DNA from: Prevotella sp. CAG:891
Lineage (GTDB): Bacteria; Bacteroidota; Bacteroidia; Bacteroidales; Bacteroidaceae
Assembly (NCBI GenBank): GCA_000437675.1
Contig: FR901744.1
Span: forward strand, 1,711 to 65,710
Reading direction: 5' to 3'
Length of the DNA stretch: 64,000 bases
A program made the translations under genes and the position numbers. The notes beneath the pieces are model-generated. The model searched no databases and had not been told where the DNA came from. It saw only the letters and a program-made list of their open reading frames with translations. The stretch's first letter is position 1, and each line of letters starts with the position of its first letter. This document shows positions 1 to 7,488 of the stretch, in pieces.

Positions 1-1012
1 GGAATGCGAAGATGCCGACGGGGATATCTTGCCAAATCATTTCGAGTTTACCCCAGTCAACGCCAGGGAAGCTTACGATAATGTCTTGGGGGGCAAACAT
101 ACCGAACAATACCAAAACAATGGTTGCTGAAGATACAGTGGTAATCATGGTGCGGCTGCTTACTTTGCTACCGATAGATGCACCAACGAAGCGGCCAATA
201 AGCATCATGAACCAATATACTGCAACAAGCATACCAACAGTAGCTGCGGGAATACCATCTGCAATGAGGTACTGCTGAACGAAGTTGGGCACACCTACTT
301 CGATACCCATGTAAAGGAAAATAGCCAGTGCGCCTAAGGCGAAGTGACGATGGCTCAATGCACCCTTGATCAAGTCAAGTTGTACGGGTGCTTGTTTGGG
401 TTCTTCAATCTTGGTGAAGAGGATTACGATGAAAGCAATAATGAAAATGCCCAGTGCAATCAAGAGTGCAGGAGTGGCATCAGCAATCTTAGCTTTGGTG
501 GCATCAGCAATCAGTGCGCCCATCAAGATGTAGCAAGCTACAGCAGCAGATGAGTTGAACACACCACCAATCTGAATCAATTGGTTACCTTTGTTACCGC
601 CACCACCTAAAAGGTTAAGCATGGGGTTTACGACGCAGTTCAAAATACACATGCACAAACCTGCGATGAAGGCACCTACCAAGTAAACGCCGAATACAAG
701 ACCGAGGTTTTCTTTTGCGTCAAGCTGTCCGCTGTACCATTGAATCAGGATACCGATGATACCAACGATCAAACCAATGAGTGCCGTTTTCTTGTAGCCA
801 TATTTTGAAATAAGCATACCGGCAGGAATACCCATTATTAAATAAGCTACGAAGTTACCGTAGTTACCAATTTGTGCAAGAACATTGGAAATTTCACCTT
901 GGTTCTTGATAATGGTTGCCATTGGCGTACAAAGGTTTGTTACGAAAGCAATCATTGCAAAGAGAGCAATCATCACGATGATAGCTCCCCATTGTTTTTG
1001 AGAATTACTCAT
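1..1012 (-). CDS. Sugar MFS transporter (glucose/galactose-type), 3' end outside window
   Basis: The reading frame begins at an ATG at 1012 (MSNSQKQWGA) and runs off the left edge without a stop, so about 337 residues are visible. It is almost entirely hydrophobic helices, with an early loop reading GMLISKYGYKKT that matches the MFS motif between helices 2 and 3. It resembles the fucose/glucose/galactose permease branch (FucP/GluP) of the major facilitator family, which are inner-membrane sugar:proton symporters. It lies downstream of galM on the same strand, 219 bp away. In Bacteroides the same pair is followed by galactokinase (recalled), so galK is expected just outside the window. The exact sugar cannot be read from the sequence. 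Confidence 0.88.
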   Translation of the reverse strand, partial: MSNSQKQWGAIIVMIALFAMIAFVTNLCTPMATIIKNQGEISNVLAQIGNYGNFVAYLIMGIPAGMLISKYGYKKTALIGLIVGIIGILIQWYSGQLDAKENLGLVFGVYLVGAFIAGLCMCILNCVVNPMLNLLGGGGNKGNQLIQIGGVFNSSAAVACYILMGALIADATKAKIADATPALLIALGIFIIAFIVILFTKIEEPKQAPVQLDLIKGALSHRHFALGALAIFLYMGIEVGVPNFVQQYLIADGIPAATVGMLVAVYWFMMLIGRFVGASIGSKVSSRTMITTVSSATIVLVLFGMFAPQDIIVSFPGVDWGKLEMIWQDIPVGIFAF

Positions 1013-1084
1013 GTTGATTAAGGAAGGATGGATTTAAAAAGATTAGTAATAAAATTTATTTCGTGAGTGATTTTAAATGTAATT

Positions 1085-1120
1085 GCGTGCCCAAATGTAA
1101 GTGCAGTCAGTTGGGCACGC
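1085..1120 (-). promoter_or_regulatory. Perfect 10-bp inverted repeat between galM and the sugar permease
   Basis: GCGTGCCCAA at 1085-1094 is the exact reverse complement of TTGGGCACGC at 1111-1120, with a 16-nt loop; pairing extends a few more bases with one mismatch. On the minus strand the loop holds TACATTTG, a match to the -7 promoter element, but no good -33 element lies at the right spacing. No U-tract follows, so it is not a simple terminator. It could be an operator, an attenuator or an mRNA processing/stability hairpin tuning permease expression relative to galM. Confidence 0.5.
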
Positions 1121-1231
1121 ATTTGAAATGGAAAAGCATTCAACATCTTTGAGTATTGGCTTAATGCTTCCTATGCACTTTGCCAAATAGTTTAATCAGA
1201 GATGTGTTATGACTTGATATTCAAATAATTA

Positions 1232-2317
1232 TTATTCAACTCCAAACTTGTAGATAGTCTTTTGTGTATACACCTGTCCGGGTTTCAAAACAACGGACGG
1301 GAAGTAAGCACGGTTCGGACTGTCGGGGAAGTGTTGTGCTTCAAAACAAAGTGCTGAACGACGTCCGAAGGTTGCTCCATGCTGTCCTTTATAGCCATCA
1401 GCCCAGTTGTCTGAATAGAATTGTACACCGGGTTCGGTGGTGTAAACCTCCATTGAACGTCCTGATTTGGGTTCTACAATTTTGGCTGCAAAGGTCAGTT
1501 CTCCGGGTTCATGTTTGTTGAGTACGAAGCAGTGGTCGTAGCCAGCTCCGTTCTTGATTTGTTCATTGTTAATGTCGTCGATAAAGTCGCCAACGCGGTG
1601 AGGAGTGGTAAAGTCGAAGGGGGTGCCTTTTACACTGCGAATTTCACCTGTTGGAATACTGTTTTCGTCGATGGGAATATAAAAGTCGGCATTGATTTGA
1701 CAAATAACGTCCTCGCAAGTGGGTGTGGGGTTCGCAATGCCGGCTAATGAGAAGAAACCATGGCTAGTCATATTAATGATGGTCTTCTTGTTGGTTGTGC
1801 CCTTATAGTCGATTTTTAATTCGTTGTCATTGCTGAGTGAATACATCACAGTCATTGAAAGTTCGCCGGGGAATCCTTCTTCGTAGTAGGGCGAAACGTA
1901 TCGAAGAATCAGCGTGTGGTCGTTGATTTGTTCTGCATCCCATACGCGGGCATGGAATCCGGTGGGGCCTCCATGAAGGTGGTTCGGTCCGTTGTTGATA
2001 GCCAGACTGTATTCTTTGCCATTCAGAATGAACTTGCCATGACAAATGCGGTTGCCGTATCTGCCAACTAAGGTGCTCAAGAATGGTTCGGGCGAAGCAA
2101 TGCAATCATCAATGTTGTCGTGTCCTTGAATAACGTTGGCATAGTTTCCATCGCGGTCTGGTACCATAATAGCTACAAGTGCGCCACCATAGTTAGTGAT
2201 GGCTACTTCCATGCCATTCTCGTTATGTAGGAAGAAAAGGTCTGTTTCCTTTCCTTTGATTACCTTTTGGAAATCTTCTTTTTTAAGTCCGCTTAAGGAC
2301 TGTGCTTTGTTTTCCAT
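1232..2317 (-). CDS. galM: Aldose 1-epimerase (mutarotase)
   Basis: GalM interconverts alpha and beta anomers of glucose and galactose, feeding galactokinase in the Leloir pathway. The 361-residue length is normal. The substrate-binding motif NHLHGG (112-117) supplies one catalytic histidine (H115 by alignment to the family), NMTSHGFF (182-189) supplies the second (H186), and CFEAQHFPDSPN places the catalytic base at about E326. The protein has no signal peptide, so it is cytoplasmic. It heads a probable operon with the sugar permease downstream. The start follows from the family N-terminus. Confidence 0.95.
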   Translation of the reverse strand: MENKAQSLSGLKKEDFQKVIKGKETDLFFLHNENGMEVAITNYGGALVAIMVPDRDGNYANVIQGHDNIDDCIASPEPFLSTLVGRYGNRICHGKFILNGKEYSLAINNGPNHLHGGPTGFHARVWDAEQINDHTLILRYVSPYYEEGFPGELSMTVMYSLSNDNELKIDYKGTTNKKTIINMTSHGFFSLAGIANPTPTCEDVICQINADFYIPIDENSIPTGEIRSVKGTPFDFTTPHRVGDFIDDINNEQIKNGAGYDHCFVLNKHEPGELTFAAKIVEPKSGRSMEVYTTEPGVQFYSDNWADGYKGQHGATFGRRSALCFEAQHFPDSPNRAYFPSVVLKPGQVYTQKTIYKFGVE

Positions 2318-2358
2318 GATAATGAGGGGTTTTTGTATTAAATGTATTATTTACATTG

Positions 2359-2389
2359 CAAATTTGTAGAAAAGATTTGGAAAATCAAA
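2359..2389 (-). promoter_or_regulatory. Candidate galM promoter
   Basis: On the minus strand a -33 TTTG (2386-2389) is separated by 19 nt from CAAATTTG (2359-2366), which matches the TTTG half of the -7 consensus TAnnTTTG but not its TA. The predicted start lies about 40 nt upstream of galM. Confidence 0.35.
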
Positions 2390-2722
2390 ATGTTGGAGTG
2401 AAAAATATTACGCTTCTGCTGCATAAAGGTGAAAATTATTCTGTTGCATTCACGGTGAATTTTATGTTTTTCTTCCGTATTGTCATTATTGGGTTAAAAG
2501 TTGTCTTGGTAAGCATGCTTTTTCATTGTTAATGACTTAGAGTATGGTTTTATTGTCATATTGCCATTTTTATGATGCTGGAAGGCTTGTATTGAGTGGG
2601 GTAGTGAATGTCTTTTGTAATCTTTTAGTCTCTTTAGTGGTTCTAAAAGTGTAGGTGTACATTGCAAAAATGCAAATACGATGATAAATAAATTAAATGC
2701 TATTAAAAAATACGACTATATG

Positions 2723-2754
2723 TTTGCTTGAAAGGGTTAAGAGGCGTACTTTTG
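2723..2754 (+). promoter_or_regulatory. Orphan consensus promoter in the galM-spt intergenic region
   Basis: TTTG at 2723-2726, a 20-nt spacer, then TACTTTTG at 2747-2754: a full match to the Bacteroidetes -33/-7 consensus. No protein gene follows within 1 kb; an intrinsic terminator lies about 40 nt downstream, so it appears to serve the small RNA annotated next. Confidence 0.65.
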
Positions 2755-2758
2755 CATT

Positions 2759-2823
2759 GTTTTTCATGGTATTAGATTTAAGGTTAGTAAAGATTGGTTG
2801 TCGGGAGACAATCAATTTTTTTT
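2759..2823 (+). ncRNA. Candidate small RNA, about 65 nt
   Basis: It is bounded by a consensus promoter (2723-2754) and a textbook intrinsic terminator. The terminator is ATTGGTTGTC (2793-2802), a GGGA loop, GACAATCAAT (2807-2816; one G-U pair) and then a run of T to 2823. The 5' part (2759-2790) is AU-rich and looks single-stranded. A 28-codon frame starts at 2766 but would run through the terminator, so a coding role is unlikely. The family is not recognised. The 5' end is estimated from the promoter and could be off by several bases. Confidence 0.5.
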
Positions 2824-3009
2824 ATTTATACCCTATTTGCTTCCTGTTTTAAAGGTAATATGCATGTGAATTTGTAGGCTCTTATGAAAGATTCTCTCTG
2901 GCTTTTCAGTCGGTTGTGCTTGCATAGAGTCAGTTTTTGTATGGTAGTATTATTCTGTCTATTTTATTAGGTGCTTATTGTCCGTACGTTATGTTAGGAA
3001 AAGTTTCTC

Positions 3010-3425
3010 ATATTCCTTTGTGGTAAGTGTTAAACGCTATCTTTGCTTAAATGTAAAACTCTATTAAATTGTAATCTTTCAATTTTTAATACATTCCGGT
3101 GTTTGAAGCATAGATTCGTATTTTCTTCAAATTGTCTCCGTAATTGTTGAAATTAGTTCCGCGATTGTCAAAATTAGTTCCGAGCTAGTTGAAATTAGTT
3201 CCGAGCTAGTTTTGGCAAATTCGGAGCTGTTGATAATCAGGGCTTTAGAAAATACATTAAAGTCGGTTTGGCGCACGACTGTTTTGTTCGGAGATTGGAG
3301 CAAGGGTGGGTGTCCGATTTTTACTCTTATTAAATTATTTGTTAAAGCTGCCATGCGTATAACAAGCGACGAAGTGCTATCCAATCCGATTGTTTTGAGT
3401 TTTGGCTTAGTGGAGTAGGTAAAAC
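3010..3425 (+). repeat. R1 dispersed repeat, copy 1 (three 21-bp units)
   Basis: Three abutting 21-bp units (3149-3169, 3170-3190, 3191-3211) share ATTAGTTCCG. The first carries CGATTGTC in place of AGCTAGTT. They are followed by a terminal block (3212-3240) containing TCGGAGCT and TGATAATCAG. A 5' flank with GTTAAACG (about 3028) and a 3' flank with ACTCTTATTAAA (about 3321-3332) recur in the other copies. See copies at 21459-21546, 40850-41190 and 55485-55920. Of the 1.5-kb intergenic region, 2390-2720 and 3430-3720 show nothing else I can name. Confidence 0.8.
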
Positions 3426-3730
3426 TATACGTCTAATGACCAAGGTTGGCCGTTGTAGGGGCTGTTATCTATAATAATGTAGAGCCAAAGTTGCATTCCA
3501 TTGATTTACATTCAGTTGTTGATAGTATCTGCATAAGGTGGAGAACTATTATTGAAAAATGACATTACATAAGTTGGTGCAGAATAGTTACTTATTAAGA
3601 AATGGATAGATGTTTGATGCTGAAATGCAGAACTATGCAGCTTGTGCTGTTGTTGAAGGAAGTGCTTGTTGCTGTTCGAAATGGCACAAATTATGGTACT
3701 AACGTGCATTTTTTTTAGTTTTTAAAGTGC

Positions 3731-3757
3731 TTGATTATACGAAAAAACGTATCTTTG
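3731..3757 (+). promoter_or_regulatory. Likely spt promoter
   Basis: TATCTTTG (3750-3757) followed by C is a perfect -7 element. The nearest upstream TTG (3731-3733) is only 16 nt away, so the -33 part is weak. The leader to the spt start would be about 60 nt. Confidence 0.5.
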
Positions 3758-3821
3758 CAAAAAATTATGAACGAAGGATGGTAGGATAAAGTCGTATCAC
3801 CTTCCATGATAAATATAATAC

Positions 3822-5009
3822 ATGGGAATTTTACAAGACAGATTGGCAAAATACACCCTGCCGCAACAATATCAAGCTCAGGGCGTATATCCCTATTTCC
3901 GCGCTATCGAAGGAAAGCAAGGAACTGAGGTCGAAATGGGCGGACATCATGTGTTGATGTTCGGTTCTAACGCATACACGGGTTTGACGGGTGATGAGCG
4001 AATCATTGCTGCAGGAAAAAAAGCCATGGATAAGTATGGTTCAGGTTGTGCGGGTTCGCGCTTTCTGAATGGTACGCTTGATTTGCACGTTCAACTTGAA
4101 AAAGAACTTGCCGCCTTTGTAGGTAAGGAAGACGCATTGTGCTATTCTACTGGTTTTACCGTAAATTCAGGTGTCATATCTTGCTTAACCGGTCGTGAGG
4201 ATTATATAATATGTGACGATCGTGATCATGCATCAATCGTTGATGGTCGCCGTTTGTCGTTTTCTACTTGTTTGAAGTACAAGCACAACGATATGGCTGA
4301 CTTGGAACGTCAACTTCAAAAGTGCGCTCCCGAGGCTGTAAAGCTTATTGTGGTTGATGGCGTGTTCTCGATGGAAGGTGATTTGGCAAACTTGCCTGAA
4401 ATTGTGAAACTCAAACATAAGTATAATGCAACCATTATGGTCGACGAAGCACATGGTATTGGTGTGTTTGGTCGCAACGGACGTGGTGTTTGCGATTACT
4501 TTGGTTTGACCGACGAGGTGGATTTGATAATGGGTACTTTCAGTAAGTCGCTTGCTTCTATTGGTGGTTTTATCGCTGCTGACGAAAGTATTATCAACTG
4601 GTTGCGTCATAATTCGCGTACCTATATCTTCTCGGCGTCGAATACTCCTGCTGCTACAGCTTGTGCTATGGAGGCATTGCACATTCTTCAGCAAGAACCT
4701 GAGCGTATTGAAGCTTTGTGGGATGTGACTCGCTATGCTTTGAAGCGTTTCCGCGAAGAAGGTTTTGAAATTGGAGAAACTGAATCGCCTATTATTCCGC
4801 TTTACGTGCGCGATACAGAAAAAACTTTTATTGCGACAGCTCGTGCATTTGATGCCGGTGTGTTTATCAATCCGGTAATACCTCCCGCTTGTGCTCCGCA
4901 CGATACCCTGGTTCGAGTGGCACTGATGGCTACGCATACCAAGGAGCAAGTGGACAGAGCGGTAGAGTCGCTTGGTAAGGTGTTCCGCGAACTTGATATT
5001 ATCAAGTAA
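3822..5009 (+). CDS. spt: Serine palmitoyltransferase
   Basis: This PLP enzyme condenses L-serine with a long-chain acyl-CoA to 3-ketosphinganine, the committed step of sphingolipid synthesis, a hallmark of Bacteroidales. It is a 395-residue alpha-oxoamine synthase. DHAS (135-138) and DEAHG (208-212) are the cofactor-stacking histidine and ring-nitrogen aspartate motifs, and GTFSKS places the Schiff-base lysine at K242. Relatives making 2-amino-3-ketobutyrate (Kbl) or 8-amino-7-oxononanoate (BioF) share this fold. The assignment to Spt rests on the N-terminus and overall resemblance to Bacteroides Spt. No sphingolipid partner gene is adjacent. Confidence 0.87.
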   Translation: MGILQDRLAKYTLPQQYQAQGVYPYFRAIEGKQGTEVEMGGHHVLMFGSNAYTGLTGDERIIAAGKKAMDKYGSGCAGSRFLNGTLDLHVQLEKELAAFVGKEDALCYSTGFTVNSGVISCLTGREDYIICDDRDHASIVDGRRLSFSTCLKYKHNDMADLERQLQKCAPEAVKLIVVDGVFSMEGDLANLPEIVKLKHKYNATIMVDEAHGIGVFGRNGRGVCDYFGLTDEVDLIMGTFSKSLASIGGFIAADESIINWLRHNSRTYIFSASNTPAATACAMEALHILQQEPERIEALWDVTRYALKRFREEGFEIGETESPIIPLYVRDTEKTFIATARAFDAGVFINPVIPPACAPHDTLVRVALMATHTKEQVDRAVESLGKVFRELDIIK

Positions 5010-5030
5010 TTAAGTATAAAGCATATAGTG

Positions 5031-5060
5031 AGTTGGTATTCAAAATTTTGAACGCCAACT
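5031..5060 (+). terminator. Terminator-like hairpin after spt
   Basis: AGTTGG and TTCAAAA on the left arm pair with TTTTGAA and CCAACT on the right, interrupted by small internal loops. The T-tract downstream is poor (TTATTATATG), so termination strength is uncertain. Confidence 0.5.
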
Positions 5061-5224
5061 TATTATATGTATGTTATAAGCTTGCTTTATTCAGATTATT
5101 CGGCATTCTGCTTCACTGTGTTTTAAAGTCTTTGTGATTTTCATACAGCTTGGTGAATGAATGTGGTTGCTCTGAATAAAGTAGGCATTTTTTATTGAAT
5201 CTACCTATGTAAGCGTCTGAGAGT

Positions 5225-6010
5225 ATGAAAAAGTATAAAGTGTGTATGACTATAGCCGGTTCGGATCCGTCGGGAGGTGCCGGCATACAAGCCGATTTAA
5301 AAGTGTTTAGTGTCTGGAAGTGTTACGGTCAGGCCGTTATCACCTCTTTGACTGTTCAAAATACGCAAGGAGTTGTTTATGCATCATCTGTTTCGCCTCA
5401 ATTGGTTTACGGCCAGATTGTAGCTGTTTTTACCGACTTGAAACCCGATGTTGTGAAAATTGGAATGATTCCCTCTGTAGGTGTGATGCGGAGTATTGTT
5501 AAAGCCATTAGGCAATTTGCTCCGAATTTTGTTGTATTGGATCCAGTTATGGTTTCTACTTCCGGAAAGCGTCTGATGGATGAGGAAGTTGTAGACGTGT
5601 TGCGTACAGAGTTGATGCCATTATGCCATCTTGTAACGCCTAATTTGCCCGAAGCTATGTTGCTGGCCGATAAAAATACAGAGAATCAAAAGGAACTTGC
5701 AAAGGTCTTAAGTGATATGATTGGCGGTGTTGCGGTTTTGGTAAAAGGTGGACATGCAGAGGGTGTTCCGGTAGATGTGCTTTATGCAGATGGATGCTGG
5801 CATGAGTTTGACAATGAAGTACGCGTTGATACTCACAATTCGCATGGTACAGGCTGTGTGCTATCTTCTTCTATAGCAGCAGCTGTGGCGCAAGGCGCAG
5901 GATTGCCCGAAGCGGTTGGGCGTGCCAAGGCTTTCTTGACCAAGGCATTACGCAAAGGGGCTGTTTATGAAGCAGGTAGAGGTAAAGGACCGTTGTATCT
6001 TTTGCCTTGA
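5225..6010 (+). CDS. thiD: Hydroxymethylpyrimidine/phosphomethylpyrimidine kinase
   Basis: ThiD phosphorylates HMP and then HMP-P to HMP-PP, the pyrimidine half of thiamine. The 261-residue ribokinase-fold protein opens with the family signature AGSDPSGGAGIQADLK (residues 11-26), has GMIPS and LDPVM in the middle, and the C-terminal HGTGC anion-hole/catalytic-base motif near residue 215. No thiamine neighbours or THI-box leader are evident immediately upstream. It is followed at 16 bp by a possible tiny frame and then by fabD, which has its own promoter. Confidence 0.93.
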   Translation: MKKYKVCMTIAGSDPSGGAGIQADLKVFSVWKCYGQAVITSLTVQNTQGVVYASSVSPQLVYGQIVAVFTDLKPDVVKIGMIPSVGVMRSIVKAIRQFAPNFVVLDPVMVSTSGKRLMDEEVVDVLRTELMPLCHLVTPNLPEAMLLADKNTENQKELAKVLSDMIGGVAVLVKGGHAEGVPVDVLYADGCWHEFDNEVRVDTHNSHGTGCVLSSSIAAAVAQGAGLPEAVGRAKAFLTKALRKGAVYEAGRGKGPLYLLP

Positions 6011-6025
6011 TGTATTTGACGATGT

Positions 6026-6130
6026 ATGCATTGGGAAATCACGAGAGGCGCAGATTCGAATTATTTGTTGTGGTTTCGGGCTGTACGTGAACTTGACGAA
6101 GTAAAAGTAAAACATTTGTTGGAAGGTTGA
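6026..6130 (+). CDS. Possible 34-residue small protein between thiD and fabD
   Basis: An ATG at 6026 opens a 34-codon frame ending at 6130, with a composition that looks protein-like (MHWEITRGADSNYL..., ending in KVKHLLEG). It starts 16 bp after the thiD stop and ends inside the -33 element of the fabD promoter. I do not recognise a family. It may be a genuine small protein, the relic of a longer gene, or chance. Confidence 0.25.
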   Translation: MHWEITRGADSNYLLWFRAVRELDEVKVKHLLEG

Positions 6131-6157
6131 TTATTTCATTGGTTTTTTGTATCTTTG
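6127..6157 (+). promoter_or_regulatory. fabD promoter
   Basis: TTG (6127-6129), a 20-nt spacer and TATCTTTG (6150-6157) then C: a consensus Bacteroidetes promoter. The leader to the fabD ATG is about 140 nt. Confidence 0.7.
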
Positions 6158-6301
6158 CGCACAGCAAATAATGGGTAGTTTTGTCTGGTTCTGTAATGAG
6201 GACGGGCGAATCGGTATCTTTTCCGGATTCATTAGTATGCTATATATAGATGGTCGAAATGAATTGAGCATCTGCATAACTATCAAATAAGAAAATAAAC
6301 A

Positions 6302-7204
6302 ATGAAAGCATTTGTATTTCCAGGCCAGGGAGCACAGTTTGTAGGTATGGGTAAAGACCTGTATGAAAAGCACCCTATTGCAAAGCAGTTTTTTGAGAAA
6401 GCAAACGAAATATTGGGTTTCCGTATTACCGATATTATGTTTGAAGGAACCGACGAAGAACTGAAGCAAACTAAGGTTACGCAGCCTGCTATGTTCTTGC
6501 ATAGCGTAGTTAGCGCTTTGTGTTTGGGTTCAGACTTTCAGCCTGATATGGTAGCGGGTCACTCTCTCGGAGAACTTTCTGCGCTTACAGCAGCTCGCTG
6601 TCTGAGTTTTGAAGATGGCTTGAAGTTGGTGGCTGCACGTGCAAAGGCTATGCAAAAGGCTTGCGAAGCTCAGCCGGGAACTATGGCAGCTATTATTGCT
6701 TTGTCTGACGAAAAGGTTGAAGAAGTTTGTGCAGCTGTACGTCAGGAAACTGGTAAGGTTGTAGTGCCTGCCAATTATAACTGTCCCGGTCAGCTCGTAA
6801 TTTCGGGTGAAGCTGAAGCTATTGAAGTTGCTTGCCAGCGTTTGAAGGAAGCCGGAGCAAAACGTGCGTTGGTATTGCCCGTAGGTGGTGCTTTCCATTC
6901 ACCTTTGATGCAGCCTGCCAAGGAAGAACTTGAAGCAGCCATTGCTACGACTGAGTTCCATACTCCCATTTGCCCCGTTTACCAGAATGTGGATGGATTG
7001 GCTCATACAAATCCTGAAGATATTAAAGCAAACTTGATTGCTCAACTTACAGCTTCGGTTCTTTGGACTAAGGAAGTTACTAATATGGTTGCCGATGGAG
7101 CAACTGAGTTTACGGAATGTGGACCCGGTAAGACGCTTCAAGGCATGATCGTGAAAATATGCAAGGGTAATGCAGAGGTTACTGCTCACGGAGTAAACGA
7201 CTAA
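6302..7204 (+). CDS. fabD: Malonyl-CoA:ACP transacylase
   Basis: FabD moves malonyl from CoA to acyl carrier protein, supplying extender units for fatty acid synthesis. The 300-residue protein begins MKAFVFPGQGAQ, has the nucleophile elbow GHSLGE (S88), and GGAFHSPLM carries the catalytic His (H199). Length and motifs are complete. It stands as its own transcription unit, with a promoter at 6127-6157 and a strong hairpin at 7231-7280. Confidence 0.95.
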   Translation: MKAFVFPGQGAQFVGMGKDLYEKHPIAKQFFEKANEILGFRITDIMFEGTDEELKQTKVTQPAMFLHSVVSALCLGSDFQPDMVAGHSLGELSALTAARCLSFEDGLKLVAARAKAMQKACEAQPGTMAAIIALSDEKVEEVCAAVRQETGKVVVPANYNCPGQLVISGEAEAIEVACQRLKEAGAKRALVLPVGGAFHSPLMQPAKEELEAAIATTEFHTPICPVYQNVDGLAHTNPEDIKANLIAQLTASVLWTKEVTNMVADGATEFTECGPGKTLQGMIVKICKGNAEVTAHGVND

Positions 7205-7230
7205 TCAGCCTTGTACTACATATAGCGTAT

Positions 7231-7280
7231 ATCAGCAGTTTTAAAGCACGGTGTTAAGGCTTTTGAACTGCTGATTTGCT
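7231..7280 (+). terminator. fabD terminator
   Basis: ATCAGCAGTT (7231-7240) pairs with AACTGCTGAT (7266-7275), with further pairing of AAAGC to GCTTT, giving a stem of about 17 bp with two mismatches, followed by TTGCTTTTAT. Confidence 0.75.
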
Positions 7281-7285
7281 TTTAT

Positions 7286-7408
7286 CTGATATGAACTTAG
7301 TCTATTGGGTTGTGGAATGAATAGCCGAACTGGCCATGGAGTATGAATTATAGTTATGTAGATGCTTGAATATGTATTTAAGTTAACTTAGACTAAGTGT
7401 ATCAGGTA
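7286..7408 (+). promoter_or_regulatory. Structured leader candidate upstream of the GH13 gene
   Basis: CTGATA plus ACTTAGTCTA (7286-7304) pair with TAGACTAAGT (7389-7398) plus TATCAG (about 7400-7405), closing an 84-nt apical domain of no obvious coding potential. The element sits between the fabD terminator and the GH13 start, the position expected of a cis-regulatory RNA. I see no consensus promoter in this gap, so whether it is transcribed with the GH13 gene is unknown. Confidence 0.35.
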
Positions 7409-7488
7409 AAAAAGATTGGCAGACTTGCTTGAACTTTCAGTACAAGTTTGAATATCAGCCCATTATTAGAATTATATAAATCAAAATT

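Noticed and set aside
2766..2852. 28-codon frame overlapping the candidate small RNA
   Set aside because: It would have to be read through the terminator hairpin and U-tract; no similarity to a known leader peptide.
4233..4949. 238-codon open frame on the minus strand inside spt
   Set aside because: It is the shadow of spt codon usage, with no recognisable domain.
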